A stretch of DNA of 64,000 nt from Roseomonas sp. E05 (GCF_030063475.1 NZ_JASIRT010000009.1:62001-126000); one strand, 5' to 3'. Numbered from the stretch's first letter, positions 51,280 through 60,601 are shown. The notes: generated by a model not told the origin, from the sequence alone. Numbers and translations: made by a program.

Positions 51280-52278
51280 ATGCTCGTCGCGCTGACCGAT
51301 CCGATCGACCCGGCGGGCGAAGCCATCCTGCGCGAGTCCGGGCATGCCGTGGAGCTGGCGCAGGAGGGTGGACTGGATGACCTGCTGGCCCGGGCCGATG
51401 CCGTCATCGTGCGGCGCAAGCTGCCGGATGACCTTTCCGCGCGTGCACCGCGCCTGCTCGGCGCCATCCGGCAGGGGGTGGGCGTGGACATGATCCCGGT
51501 GGAGGACTGCACGGCGCAGGGCGTGCTGGTGGCCAATGTACCCGGCGGCAATGCTGACTCCGTCGCGGAGTTCGCCATCGCACAGATGCTGGCCATTGCA
51601 CGTCATGCGGAGGCCATGCACGCCCTGCTGCTGCGGGAAGGGTGGAACACCGCTCGCGCGCAATCGGCGGCGGCCTCGGAACTGCGCGGCCGTACGCTGG
51701 GCATCATCGGTGTCGGTGCCATCGGGCAGCGGCTGGCGGAGATTGCCGCGCATGGTTTCCACATGCGGGTGCTCGGCCACCGCCGCAATGCCGCCGGCCT
51801 GCCGGAGCACATCCGCTACGCCACGCCGGAAAGGCTCTTCGCCGAGAGCGACTACATCGTCCTGGCCTGCCCGCTGACGGAAGCGACGCGTGGCCTCGTC
51901 TCGGCCGCGCTGCTCGCCCGGATGAAGCCGGACGCCTGGCTGCTGAACGTCGCGCGCGGGCCGGTGGTGGACGAGGCTGCGCTGCTGGAGTCCCTCCGCG
52001 CGCGGCGGATCGGTGGCGCGGCGCTCGATGTCTATGCCGTGCAGCCGCTGCCGGCGGACCATCCCTTCCGCAGCCTGCCGAACGTGCTGCTGACGCCGCA
52101 TACGGCGGGGCTGAGCCGCGAGGCCGTGACGCGCATGAGCATCGGCGCGGCGGAGGAGACTGTCCGCATCCTTCGCGGCGAGCAGCCGCGGAGCTTCATC
52201 AACCCGGAAGCCTGGAAGGCGGCGCTGCGGCGGCGTGCGCGTCTCGGGCATTCCGCCCCGGAGGTCAGCCCGGCATGA
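51280..52278 (+). CDS. D-isomer specific 2-hydroxyacid dehydrogenase
   Basis: A 332-residue NAD(P)-dependent dehydrogenase of the phosphoglycerate/glyoxylate reductase type. The Rossmann loop is GIIGVGAIGQRLAEIA, and catalytic Arg, Glu and His lie in NVARGPVVDEAALL, the ALDVY segment and LTPHTAGLS. It interconverts a 2-keto acid and D-2-hydroxy acid. The start at 51280 is 2 bp after the preceding stop; its end overlaps the next enolase-family gene as ATGA. Confidence 0.93.
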   Translation: MLVALTDPIDPAGEAILRESGHAVELAQEGGLDDLLARADAVIVRRKLPDDLSARAPRLLGAIRQGVGVDMIPVEDCTAQGVLVANVPGGNADSVAEFAIAQMLAIARHAEAMHALLLREGWNTARAQSAAASELRGRTLGIIGVGAIGQRLAEIAAHGFHMRVLGHRRNAAGLPEHIRYATPERLFAESDYIVLACPLTEATRGLVSAALLARMKPDAWLLNVARGPVVDEAALLESLRARRIGGAALDVYAVQPLPADHPFRSLPNVLLTPHTAGLSREAVTRMSIGAAEETVRILRGEQPRSFINPEAWKAALRRRARLGHSAPEVSPA

Positions 52279-53453
52279 GGATCTCGCGCGTCCAGGCCAC
52301 GTGGTGCCGTGTGCCGATCCCTTACGACCAGCAGCACACCAGCGATTTCGGCCGTGTGCCCACCTTCGACTCCGTCATCGTGCGGGTGGAGACGGATACC
52401 GGCCTGACCGGCTGGGGCGAGGCCAAGGCCGGTGTGGGCAGCGCCGCCGCCTGCGCCGGCCTCGCCGCCATCATCAACCAGGATTACGCGCCACTCCTGC
52501 TGGGCCAGGACCCGCGCGACATCACCCGCCTGTGGGACGTGATGTACAACACCCCGCGCGAGGGCTACGCCATCGCCCGAGGGCATGCCCTGCCGCAGCT
52601 CGGCCGGCGCGGGCTTTCCATTTCCGCCATCGCGGGGGTGGACGTCGCCCTGTGGGACATCCTGGGCAAGTCGCTCGGCGTGCCGGTCTGGCGCCTGCTG
52701 GGCGGGCGGCGGGCGGAGCGCATGCCGGCCTATGCTTCCGGCGGCTGGGCGGATGCGACGAAGATCGGCGCGCAGCTCAAGGGCTACTGCGACAAGGGCG
52801 GCTTTCGTGCGGTGAAGATGCGTGTCGGTGTCATGGACGGCTCGCCCGCCGCCTCCGCGGCCCGCGTGCGGGCGGCGCGGGAGGCGCTGGGCCCGGAGAT
52901 CAAGCTGATGGCCGACGCACACGGCACCTGGACCGTGGCCGAGGCGCGGGCCTTCTGCCGCATGGTGGAGAACCTCGACCTCTTCTGGTTCGAGGAGCCG
53001 GTCAGCGCCGACGACAAGCACGGCCTCGCCGAGGTGCGCCGCTGCTCCACGGTGCCGATCAGCACGGGGGAGAGCGAGTTCACCCGCCACGACTTCCGCG
53101 AGATCGCCGAGCTGCGCGCCGCCGACGTGCTGCAGCCGGATCTGGCGATCGCCGGCGGGCTGACCGAGGGGCTGCGCATTTCCGCCATTGCCTCCGCCTT
53201 CAACCTGCGGCTGGCGCCGCATCTCTGGTCCGGCGCGCCGGCCTTCGCCGCCGGGCTGCACCTGGCGGCGACGCAGAGCGTCGGCTTCATCCTGGAATAC
53301 TCCCTCGGCCACAACCCGATGCTGCACGACCTGATCGAGGAGAGCTTCCCGGTCACGGATGGGCATGTCGCGTTGCCCGACCGCCCCGGCCTCGGCATCA
53401 CCGTGCGCGAATCCTTCCTGCAGCAATATGGGCAGCCCGGAGTTCCGACATGA
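52275..53453 (+). CDS. mandelate racemase/enolase family protein 2
   Basis: A 392-residue enolase-superfamily enzyme. The second-strand motif is AVKMRVG, KxR rather than KxK; metal ligands are in ADAHG, WFEEP and STGESEF, and the C-terminal His is in LAPHLWSG. It is clearly different from its two neighbours and so probably acts on another stereoisomer or step. It overlaps the dehydrogenase gene by 4 bp and the third family member by 4 bp. Confidence 0.91.
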   Translation: MRISRVQATWCRVPIPYDQQHTSDFGRVPTFDSVIVRVETDTGLTGWGEAKAGVGSAAACAGLAAIINQDYAPLLLGQDPRDITRLWDVMYNTPREGYAIARGHALPQLGRRGLSISAIAGVDVALWDILGKSLGVPVWRLLGGRRAERMPAYASGGWADATKIGAQLKGYCDKGGFRAVKMRVGVMDGSPAASAARVRAAREALGPEIKLMADAHGTWTVAEARAFCRMVENLDLFWFEEPVSADDKHGLAEVRRCSTVPISTGESEFTRHDFREIAELRAADVLQPDLAIAGGLTEGLRISAIASAFNLRLAPHLWSGAPAFAAGLHLAATQSVGFILEYSLGHNPMLHDLIEESFPVTDGHVALPDRPGLGITVRESFLQQYGQPGVPT

Positions 53454-54592
53454 GCAAGATCGTTTCCATCAAGGCCTATCCGACCTCTTTCCCGGTGCCC
53501 AAGGACGGCGGCGTCGCGCTGGGCGTCGGCCGCGCGGTGAAGCGGGACGCGGTGGTGGTGAAGGTCACCACGGAGGACGGGCTGGTCGGCTGGGGCGAGA
53601 GCCATCACGGCCGCGCCCATACGGCCGTCGCCGCGCTGCTGGAAACCACGCTGAGCCGTCTCGTGATGGGCATGGACGCGGTGGACACGGTCGGCGTCTG
53701 GAACAGGATCTACCGCAACCAGCTCGCCAGCCACGGCATGGGCGCGGGCTGCGCGCTGGCCATGTCCGGGCTCGACATGGCGCTGTGGGACATCCGCGGC
53801 AAGGCGGCCGGCTGGCCGCTTTATCGGCTGCTCGGGGGCGCGTCGCGGCCGGTGCCGGCCTATGCGGGGGGTGTCGCGCTCGGCTATCAGCCGCCGGAGC
53901 AGCTGGTGGAGGAGGCGCGACCGCACCTGGAGGCCGGCTACCGCGCGCTGAAGTTGCGCATCGGCGACACGGTGCGGAACGACATCAGCCGCATGGAGGC
54001 CGTGCGCGACGCTTTCGGCGAGGAGATCGACATCCTCGCTGACGCCAACACCGCTTACCGGCTGGAGGATGTCCGCCGCGTGCTGCCGGCGATGGACCGG
54101 CTGGGGATGGGCTGGCTGGAGGAGCCTTTCCCACCGCATGACCGCCGCGCCTATGCGCAGGCCCGCAGCTATGGCCGGACGCCGCTGGCGGTGGGCGAGA
54201 ATCACTTCACCCGCTTCGAGTTCACCCCGCTGCTGGACGACGGCGCCATCGGCATCTGGCAGCCGGACCTGTCGAAATGCGGTGGCATCACGGAGGCGCT
54301 GCGCATCGCAGCAATCGCCTCCGCGTACAAGATCCCTGTCCACCCGCACAGCTCGATGACCGGGCTGAACCAGGCGGCGAGCATCCATTTCCTCTGCGCC
54401 ATCGACAATGCCGGCTACTTCGAGGCCGATGTGTCGCGCGGCAACCTGTTCCGCGACGCCCTGGTCAGCGAGCCCTGGCGCATCGGCGGGGATGGCTGCG
54501 TGCGGCCGCTGGAGCGGCCCGGCATCGGTGTGGAGGTGGATGAGGATTTTCTGAAGGCCCATCCGGCGATCGAGGGGCCTGGCTACGTGTGA
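53450..54592 (+). CDS. mandelate racemase/enolase family protein 3
   Basis: A 380-residue enolase-superfamily enzyme with ALKLRIG (KxR), ADANTAY, LEEPF, VGENHFTRFEF and the His in VHPHSSMTGL. The capping-domain lid is GVALGVGRAVKRDAV. It is translationally coupled to the previous gene. The Bug receptor gene follows after 58 bp, so uptake and dehydration/isomerisation of a sugar acid or hydroxy acid are probably linked. Confidence 0.91.
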   Translation: MSKIVSIKAYPTSFPVPKDGGVALGVGRAVKRDAVVVKVTTEDGLVGWGESHHGRAHTAVAALLETTLSRLVMGMDAVDTVGVWNRIYRNQLASHGMGAGCALAMSGLDMALWDIRGKAAGWPLYRLLGGASRPVPAYAGGVALGYQPPEQLVEEARPHLEAGYRALKLRIGDTVRNDISRMEAVRDAFGEEIDILADANTAYRLEDVRRVLPAMDRLGMGWLEEPFPPHDRRAYAQARSYGRTPLAVGENHFTRFEFTPLLDDGAIGIWQPDLSKCGGITEALRIAAIASAYKIPVHPHSSMTGLNQAASIHFLCAIDNAGYFEADVSRGNLFRDALVSEPWRIGGDGCVRPLERPGIGVEVDEDFLKAHPAIEGPGYV

Positions 54593-54650
54593 ACCCAACC
54601 CGCCGTGACCGCCCGGGACAAGGGCGGCCTGGCAAGCAGAGGAGGAACAT

Positions 54651-55646
54651 ATGGCAGAGAAGAAACGGCGCGGCATGCTGCGCCACCTGGCGACCCTGGC
54701 CCTGGCCGGCACCCTCATCCCGGGCGGCATCGCGGCCGCGGTGGAGAACTCGTTCCCGTCGCAGGAAATCCGCTTCATCAACGCCTTCTCGCCCGGCGGA
54801 ACCTCCGACATGCTGGGCCGCATCCTGGCCGACCAGCTCTCGAAGCAGCTCAGCCAGCGGGTGGTGGTGGACAACCGCACCGGCGCGGGCGGCGTGATCG
54901 GCACGCAGGAGCTGGCGCGCGCGGCGCCGGATGGACATACGATCCTGCTGGCCTCCATGGGCATCATGACCATCACGCCGCAGATGCAGGCAGTGCCCTA
55001 TGATGTCGGGAAGGACATTACACCGGTTGCCAACGTCGCATCGGTCTACAACATTCTCGTCGCCAGCCCGAAGAGCGAGATCCGCACCTGGCAGGATCTC
55101 GTGCGTCTGGGCAAGGACAGCAGCCGCAACCCGCGCTGCGCAACGGTCGGGGCGGGGTCCAGCCAGCAGCTTTCCTGTGTGCTCTTCGCGTCTCTCACCG
55201 GAGCGCGCATCGACCAGGTGCCCTATCGCGGCGGCGCGCCGGCGATTCTCGACATCACATCCGGCCGCGTGGAGGTGATGTTCGGCAACATGCCGGAATT
55301 CCTGGGGCAGATCCGCGACGGCGGGTTGCGGCCGGTGGCCTATGGCGCGGCGGATGCCTCGCCGTTGCTGCCGGATGTCCCCGTCATCTCCAAGACCGGC
55401 CTGTCCGACTTCGTCATCCCGAACTGGTTCGGGGTGGTGATGCCGGGTGGTGCCTCGCCGGCGCTGGTGCAGCGGTGGAATGTGGAGATCAACAAGGCGC
55501 TGGAAGCGCCGGAGGTGCAGCGCCGCTTCACCGAGAACGGCCTGCAGCGGCTCGGCGGCACGCAGGAGGCTTTCCTGCAGCAAATCGCCGCGGACCGGGC
55601 ACGGTGGGGCAAGGTCATCCGCGAGCACAATATCCGGCCGGAGTAA
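54651..55646 (+). CDS. Bug/TctC-family periplasmic receptor
   Basis: A 331-residue receptor with a basic N-terminus (EKKRRGMLRHLATLALAGTL) and signal cleavage near IAAAVE. Bug blocks are IRFINAFSPGGTSDMLGR, VVDNRTGAGGVIGTQEL and QVPYRGGAPAILDITSGRV. AGAGGAGGAACAT precedes the ATG. It closes the enolase-superfamily operon and presumably captures its substrate. An Asp/Asn variant (VVDNR) replaces the usual VENR. Confidence 0.93.
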   Translation: MAEKKRRGMLRHLATLALAGTLIPGGIAAAVENSFPSQEIRFINAFSPGGTSDMLGRILADQLSKQLSQRVVVDNRTGAGGVIGTQELARAAPDGHTILLASMGIMTITPQMQAVPYDVGKDITPVANVASVYNILVASPKSEIRTWQDLVRLGKDSSRNPRCATVGAGSSQQLSCVLFASLTGARIDQVPYRGGAPAILDITSGRVEVMFGNMPEFLGQIRDGGLRPVAYGAADASPLLPDVPVISKTGLSDFVIPNWFGVVMPGGASPALVQRWNVEINKALEAPEVQRRFTENGLQRLGGTQEAFLQQIAADRARWGKVIREHNIRPE

Positions 55647-55682
55647 CGGCCTCGATACTCTCAGGCTTGTGAAGGTCGCGTC

Positions 55683-55700
55683 TGATCTAGCGCAAGATCA
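55683..55700. promoter_or_regulatory. TGATCT-N6-AGATCA inverted repeat upstream of CBS-BON gene
   Basis: A perfect 6-6-6 inverted repeat 88 bp before the CBS-BON start, in the gap 55647-55788. The spacing does not match the canonical FNR box (TTGAT-N4-ATCAA). It may be an operator or a short terminator for the preceding Bug gene. Confidence 0.35.
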
Positions 55701-55788
55701 TGCGGCAGATGCCCATGCTGTCCTTCCGCCGCTGCCGGCACACAGCCGCGCAGGCACCGTGGCAGTGGCGGAAGGGAGGACCGGGGCG

Positions 55789-56502
55789 ATGCTCGCGCGC
55801 GACTCGATGACGCAGGACGTCGTGACTGTTCCCGAGGACATGGCTGTGGCCGGCGTGGCGCGGGTGCTGGCGGAAGCGGGGATCTCCGCCGTGCTGGTCA
55901 CCGATGGGGAGCACCGCCTGCTCGGCATCGTTGCCGAACTGGACCTCATCCGCGGCCTCTCCGAGGAAGATGCTGCTCCACAGGGCTGGCTGGCTTCGCT
56001 GTTCGCCGACCGGCGTGGCCTGGCAGAGCGCTATGCACGGGTGCACGGGCTGCGGGCCGGTGACGTGATGACACGTCATGTTGCCACCGTTTCGGAAGCG
56101 GCCCCGGCCGAGGCGATCGCGTGGCTGATGGAGGAGAAGGGCATCCGCAGTGTGCCGGTGGTCACCGGCGATGGCCGGCTGTGCGGTATCGTCTCGCGCT
56201 CCGACCTGCTGCGGGCCGTGCTGGCGGCCGCCCCAGCAGTGGAGAGCCCGCAGGGCACGCTCGACGCTCGGATCCAGCGTGACATCCTGGAGGCCATGCG
56301 CCAGCAGCCCTGGGCCGATCTTCGCCGCATCTCGGTGGAGGTCCGGAACGGCGTCGTGCGGTTGGAAGGCTACCACCGCTCGCCCGAGGCGCAGCATGCC
56401 GCGCGCATACTGGCCGAGCGCATCGAGGGTGTGGAAGCGGTCGAGGACCAGACGCGTCTCACACCGGCTCGCTATCAGTACGGCTTCGGCGGCCCTCTCT
56501 GA
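55789..56502 (+). CDS. CBS domain pair with C-terminal BON domain
   Basis: A 237-residue protein. Two CBS motifs (SMTQDVVTVPEDMAVAGVAR about residues 6-60, and DVMTRHVATVSEAAPAEAI about 90-150) are followed by a BON domain (VEVRNGVVRLEGYHRSPEAQ, VEAVEDQTRL). CBS pairs bind adenosyl nucleotides; BON domains associate with membranes or phospholipid. The start at 55789 has GGGAGGA upstream. It does not obviously belong to the neighbouring catabolic operons and may be a stress or energy-status sensor. Confidence 0.9.
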   Translation: MLARDSMTQDVVTVPEDMAVAGVARVLAEAGISAVLVTDGEHRLLGIVAELDLIRGLSEEDAAPQGWLASLFADRRGLAERYARVHGLRAGDVMTRHVATVSEAAPAEAIAWLMEEKGIRSVPVVTGDGRLCGIVSRSDLLRAVLAAAPAVESPQGTLDARIQRDILEAMRQQPWADLRRISVEVRNGVVRLEGYHRSPEAQHAARILAERIEGVEAVEDQTRLTPARYQYGFGGPL

Positions 56503-56680
56503 GGACTCTGGGGCGCGGGTGAGGGGAGGGGAGGCGAGAGGCCCCGCCAAAAACCCCCTCCTGGAGCCAGCCACTGCCCCAGCAACGGCCGTGACGGACG
56601 CACAGCGCAGGGGAAAGGTATGGTTCCCCTGCTGCCGGGCGGCCCGGCTTCGCGCTTGCGCACGATCCCGCACCGGCGCA

Positions 56681-56700
56681 TTGTATACCGCAGAATACGA
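56681..56700. promoter_or_regulatory. TTGTAT-N8-ATACGA operator, aldolase-side copy
   Basis: TTGTAT-ACCGCAGA-ATACGA lies about 80 bp before the class II aldolase start, in the 275 bp gap 56503-56777. The same arrangement with a perfect second half-site is found before tcuA at 62436. The shared spacing supports a common regulator, most likely the GntR protein at 61720. Confidence 0.6.
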
Positions 56701-56777
56701 AATGCTGGGCCAGACTGCGGAAGCCCGCGCAGCGCCGCGGCTTGCCGTCTGGAGGGCCAGCAAGCAGGAGGACGGCC

Positions 56778-57572
56778 ATGCTTGAAAAAACCCGCAGGCA
56801 ACTGCGCATCAGTGACATGCGCTCCAAGGTTTCGCCGGAGGAATGGGAGGCGCGGGTGGATCTCGCCGCCTGCTACCGCCTCATCGCGCATTACGGCATG
56901 GCGGACATGATGGCGAACCACATCTCCGCCCGCGTGCCGGGCGAGGGCGCCGCCTTCCTGATCAATCCCTATGGCATGATGTATGAGGAGATCACCGCCT
57001 CCTCGCTCGTCAAGGTCGATGCCGATGGCAAGATCCTCGCCAAGCCGGACTATGGCGACTTCGACTATGGCATCAACCGCGCCGGCTACGTCATCCACAG
57101 CGCTGTGCATTCGGCCAAGCACGAGATCGACTGCGTCATTCACACGCATACCTGGGCGGGCATGGCGATTTCCACGCTGGAATGCGGGCTGCTGCCGATG
57201 ACGCAGACCTCGATGCGTTTCCTGCGCATCGGCTATCATGACTATCGCGGCGTGGTGCTGGACGAGGCGGAGAAGGATTCGCTGGTCGCCGATCTCGGCG
57301 ACAACAACGCGCTGATCCTGCGCAACCACGGGCTGATGACAGTCGGCCGCACCATTGCCGAGGCTTTCAACGCCATCCACCGGCTGGAACTGTCCTGCCG
57401 GTCGCAGCTTGCCGCGATGGCCTGCAACACGCCGCTGGTACAGGTGCCGCAGGACGTGCTCGATGCCACCTACATGAACTATCAGCCGCAGACGCGCCGC
57501 CCCTATGGCGTGATGGAGTGGCCGGCGCTGCTGCGGATGCTCGACCGCCTCGACCCCAGCTACGCCGACTGA
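56778..57572 (+). CDS. class II aldolase/adducin family protein
   Basis: A 264-residue Zn-dependent aldolase of the FucA/AraD fold. YGMADMMANHISARVPG holds the N-terminal phosphate-like loop region, HTHTWAGMA supplies two Zn-binding His and LRNHGLMTVG the third. The start at 56778 has CAGGAGG six bases upstream. Related to hydroxy-acid and four-carbon acid-sugar aldolases or decarboxylases. It begins the gene block that ends with tcuAB, all on the + strand. Confidence 0.92.
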   Translation: MLEKTRRQLRISDMRSKVSPEEWEARVDLAACYRLIAHYGMADMMANHISARVPGEGAAFLINPYGMMYEEITASSLVKVDADGKILAKPDYGDFDYGINRAGYVIHSAVHSAKHEIDCVIHTHTWAGMAISTLECGLLPMTQTSMRFLRIGYHDYRGVVLDEAEKDSLVADLGDNNALILRNHGLMTVGRTIAEAFNAIHRLELSCRSQLAAMACNTPLVQVPQDVLDATYMNYQPQTRRPYGVMEWPALLRMLDRLDPSYAD

Positions 57573-57588
57573 GGGGAACCTCTCCGCG

Positions 57589-57607
57589 GGCGGGGCACTG
57601 CCCCGCC
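57589..57607 (+). terminator. 8-3-8 hairpin after the aldolase gene
   Basis: GGCGGGGC-ACT-GCCCCGCC lies 16 bp after the aldolase stop and 51 bp before the next Bug gene. It could be a terminator or an attenuator that lowers downstream expression. Confidence 0.45.
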
Positions 57608-57658
57608 TGCCGCGCTTCCAAACGTCCAAGCAACAAACAACAGGCAAAGGAGTCCGCG

Positions 57659-58627
57659 ATGAAGCTGACCCGTCGCCATGCCTTCGGCTTGCTCGCCGCA
57701 CCCCTGCTTGCGGCAGCAGGATGGCCCGATCGTCCGATCCGCGTCGTGGTGCCCTATGCCCCCGGCGGCAATATTGACCTGGTCGCGCGCCTGCTCGCGC
57801 CACGCATGTCGGAAATGCTGGCCCAGACAGTGATCGTCGAGAATCGGCCGGGGGCTGGCGGCAGCCTCGGTGCGGAGAGCGTCGCCCGCGCTGCGCCGGA
57901 CGGCTATACCCTGCTCGCCGGCTCGAACGGGCCACTCACCGTGAACCCGCTGGTGCAGGCCTCGCTCACCTACCAGCCGCTGAAGGACTTCGCGCCGATC
58001 GGCCAGGTCAACCGCGTGCCGCTGGTGCTGATGGTCACCGATGCGGTGAAGGCGCGCGATGTCCCCGCGCTGGTGACGGAATCCAAGGCCGGTGGGCAGG
58101 GATTTTCCTGCGGCACGGCGGGTGTTGGCAGCACCGGGCATCTGGCGCTGGAACTGTTCAACAATGCCACCGGCGCCCAGTTGCTGCACGTGCCCTATCG
58201 CGGCGGCGGCGCGGTGGTGCCGGATTTCCTTGCCGGCAACGTCAAGGCGATGTTCATCGAATACTCCACGGCGCTGCCGCTGCACCGCGATGGCAAGGGC
58301 CGCATCCTCGCCATTGCTGCCGATCACCGCTCGTCGCTGCTGCCGGATGTCCAGACCTTCATCGAAGGCGGCGTGAAGGATTTCCGCGCCGCCAGCTATT
58401 GCGGGCTGCTGGCGCCGAGCGGCACGCCGGCGGCGACGCTCGCCCGGCTGCAGGAGGCACTGGCGCAGGCCGTGGCTGATCCCGGCATCCGCAAGCAGTT
58501 GCAGGAGATGGGCTCCGAGCTGGCCGAGGGCGCGCTGCTGACGCCGACGGGGTTCGCCAGCTTCCTGCGCGAGCAGGCGGCGGAGGCGAAGCGCGCCGCC
58601 GATCTCGCCGGGATCCAGCCCTCGTGA
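57659..58627 (+). CDS. Bug/TctC-family periplasmic receptor
   Basis: A 322-residue receptor with a short signal peptide (KLTRRHAFGLLAAPLLAAAG, an Arg pair suggesting Tat possibly), mature part beginning WPDRPIRVVVPYAPGG, then VENRPGAGGSLGAES and HVPYRGGGAVVPDFLAG. GCAAAGGAG precedes the ATG. The stop overlaps the GTG of the amidohydrolase (GTGA, 58624-58627), so these two are coupled and the receptor may capture the hydrolase substrate. Confidence 0.93.
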   Translation: MKLTRRHAFGLLAAPLLAAAGWPDRPIRVVVPYAPGGNIDLVARLLAPRMSEMLAQTVIVENRPGAGGSLGAESVARAAPDGYTLLAGSNGPLTVNPLVQASLTYQPLKDFAPIGQVNRVPLVLMVTDAVKARDVPALVTESKAGGQGFSCGTAGVGSTGHLALELFNNATGAQLLHVPYRGGGAVVPDFLAGNVKAMFIEYSTALPLHRDGKGRILAIAADHRSSLLPDVQTFIEGGVKDFRAASYCGLLAPSGTPAATLARLQEALAQAVADPGIRKQLQEMGSELAEGALLTPTGFASFLREQAAEAKRAADLAGIQPS

Positions 58628-59481
58628 GCGCGCCCGATCCGCGCATCCCGCCCGGCGCCTGCGACTGCCACTGCCATGTCTTCGGTCCCGCCGCGCGCTT
58701 CCCCTATGCCGAGCCGCGCTCCTACACGCCGGAGGACGCGCCGCTGGAGATGTATCTGGCGCTGCTCGACCAGCTCGGTCTGGCGCGCGGCGTGGTGGTG
58801 CAACCCAGCGCCTATGACCGCGACAACACCGCCACGCTGGACGCGCTGCGCCGCGCGCCGGAGCGGCTGCGCGGCGTCGCGGTGGGCGGGGCGGAGCTGA
58901 CGCCCGCCATCCTGCGGGAGATGCACGCGGCCGGCATCCGCGGGCTGCGCGCCAACGAGTACCGCCGCGCCGGGCAGGCGGCCTATCATGGCGGCGTGCG
59001 GCTGGCCGAGATCATGCCGTTGATGCCCGCCATGGCCGATCTTGGCTGGCACCTGCAGCTCTGGATCGACGCCGCCGACCTGCCGGAGCTGCTGCCGCAA
59101 CTGGTGCGGCTGCCGGTGCCGGTCGTGGTGGACCATATGGGCCGATTGCACCACAGCCGCGGCACCGCCGATCCCGGCTTCCAGGCTCTGCGGCGCGGCG
59201 CGGCCGAGGGGCGGCTCTGGGCCAAGCTGTCCGGCACCTATCGGCTCGGTGCAACGGCGCCCGATTACGCCGAGGCCCGTCCCTTCCATGAGGCCCTGCT
59301 GGCCGCCAACCCGGAAGTGCTGGTCTGGGGCACGGACTGGCCGCATCCGCGCCCCGAGGGGCCGGTGCCGGACGCGGCGGCGCTGCTGCGGATCTTTCTC
59401 GACTGGACGCCCGACCCCGCCGACCGCGCACGGGTCCTGAGCCGCAATCCGGCGCGGCTCTACGACTTCCCGCCGGCCTGA
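58624..59481 (+). CDS. amidohydrolase, 2-pyrone-4,6-dicarboxylate lactonase (LigI)-like, GTG start
   Basis: A 285-residue TIM-barrel amidohydrolase. CDCHCHVFGPAARFPYAEP at the N-terminus gives the HxH motif, followed by GVVVQPSAYDRDN, VDHMGRLHHSRG and the late WGTDWPHPR Asp. This pattern matches the LigI branch, whose members hydrolyse lactones such as 2-pyrone-4,6-dicarboxylate. Located next to Bug receptors, an aldolase and tricarballylate genes, it may open a polycarboxylic lactone. Substrate assignment is inference. Confidence 0.9.
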   Translation: MSAPDPRIPPGACDCHCHVFGPAARFPYAEPRSYTPEDAPLEMYLALLDQLGLARGVVVQPSAYDRDNTATLDALRRAPERLRGVAVGGAELTPAILREMHAAGIRGLRANEYRRAGQAAYHGGVRLAEIMPLMPAMADLGWHLQLWIDAADLPELLPQLVRLPVPVVVDHMGRLHHSRGTADPGFQALRRGAAEGRLWAKLSGTYRLGATAPDYAEARPFHEALLAANPEVLVWGTDWPHPRPEGPVPDAAALLRIFLDWTPDPADRARVLSRNPARLYDFPPA

Positions 59482-59579
59482 GGCGGGGCCGGGCCGCGGG
59501 GACGGGCACCGCGGCAGCCGGTGGCTGACGCCCGCAGGCCAGGCAACGACAGCACCACAAGCGTGCGGAGGAAGGGAAG

Positions 59580-60575
59580 ATGACCAGGAAGATCGCCCGG
59601 CGGCGGCTGTTGCAGGCCACGCCGCTGTTCGCTGCATCATGTCTCGTGGCCGGGCTGCCGCGCCCGGCGCGTGCCGCCGACTGGCCGACGCGGCCGGTGC
59701 GCTTCATCGTCTCCTTTACGCCGGGTGGTACCACCGACATCATCGCCCGCCTCGTCGGCAATGCGCTGGGTGAGCAATGGGGGCAGCCGGTGGTGGTGGA
59801 GAACCGCCCGGGCGCCGGCGGCAACATCGGCACGGAATACGTCGCCCGTGCCGACCCGGACGGCTACACGGTGCTGGTGGGCTCGGTGGGGCCGCTGGCG
59901 GTGAATCAGTCGCTCTACAAGGACCCGGGCTTCCGCACCCTGGAGGATTTCGCCCCCGTCACCGAGCTGGCGGGGGTGCCGAACATCCTCGTCGTGCCGG
60001 CCGCCTCGCCGCTCCACAGCGTGGCCGATCTGGTGGCCGCGGCGAAGCGGCAGCCGGGAAAGCTCAGCTATGGCTCCACGGGGGTCGGCACCTCCTCCCA
60101 CCTCTCCGGCGCGCTGGCCGACCACATGGCGGGGATGACGACCGTCCACGTGCCCTATCGTGGCGCCGGCGCGCTGAACGACCTGCTCGCGGGGCGGGTG
60201 GACTTCATGTACGCCACCATCCCCTCCTGCATCGAGCATGTCCGTGCCGGCAAGCTGCGCGCGCTGGCGGTCAGCAGCCTGCACCGCTCGCGCGCCGCGC
60301 CTGACGTGTCGACCATGGCGGAGTCCGGCTTTCCCGGTTTCAACGCCTCCTCCTGGTTCGGCATGGTCGCCCCGGCGAAGACCCCGTCCGAGATCGTGCG
60401 CAAGATCGCCGGCGACACGATCGCCCTGCTGAAGAAGCCGGATATCGAGGCGCAGATGGTCAACCAGGGCGCCGACCCGGTGGCCAGCACGCCGGAGGAG
60501 TTCCGCGCCTTCATCGCCGAGGAGATCGCCCGCTGGGGCGAGGTGGTGAAGCTGTCCGGTGCGAAGGCCGACTGA
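59580..60575 (+). CDS. Bug/TctC-family periplasmic receptor
   Basis: A 331-residue receptor. The leader KIARRRLLQATPLFAASCLV has three consecutive Arg and is a possible Tat or Sec signal ending near ARAAD. Bug blocks are VRFIVSFTPGGTTDIIAR, VVENRPGAGGNIGTEYV and [27 protein letters not shown] precedes the ATG. It is 98 bp after the amidohydrolase gene and 26 bp before another Bug gene. Confidence 0.93.
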   Translation: MTRKIARRRLLQATPLFAASCLVAGLPRPARAADWPTRPVRFIVSFTPGGTTDIIARLVGNALGEQWGQPVVVENRPGAGGNIGTEYVARADPDGYTVLVGSVGPLAVNQSLYKDPGFRTLEDFAPVTELAGVPNILVVPAASPLHSVADLVAAAKRQPGKLSYGSTGVGTSSHLSGALADHMAGMTTVHVPYRGAGALNDLLAGRVDFMYATIPSCIEHVRAGKLRALAVSSLHRSRAAPDVSTMAESGFPGFNASSWFGMVAPAKTPSEIVRKIAGDTIALLKKPDIEAQMVNQGADPVASTPEEFRAFIAEEIARWGEVVKLSGAKAD

Positions 60576-60601
60576 TCGGCCGTGGAACGGAGGAGGAAGC
60601 A

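Noticed and set aside
55683-55700. FNR/ANR box
   Set aside because: The inverted repeat TGATCT-N6-AGATCA does not have the TTGAT-N4-ATCAA arrangement, so it is listed only as a generic repeat.
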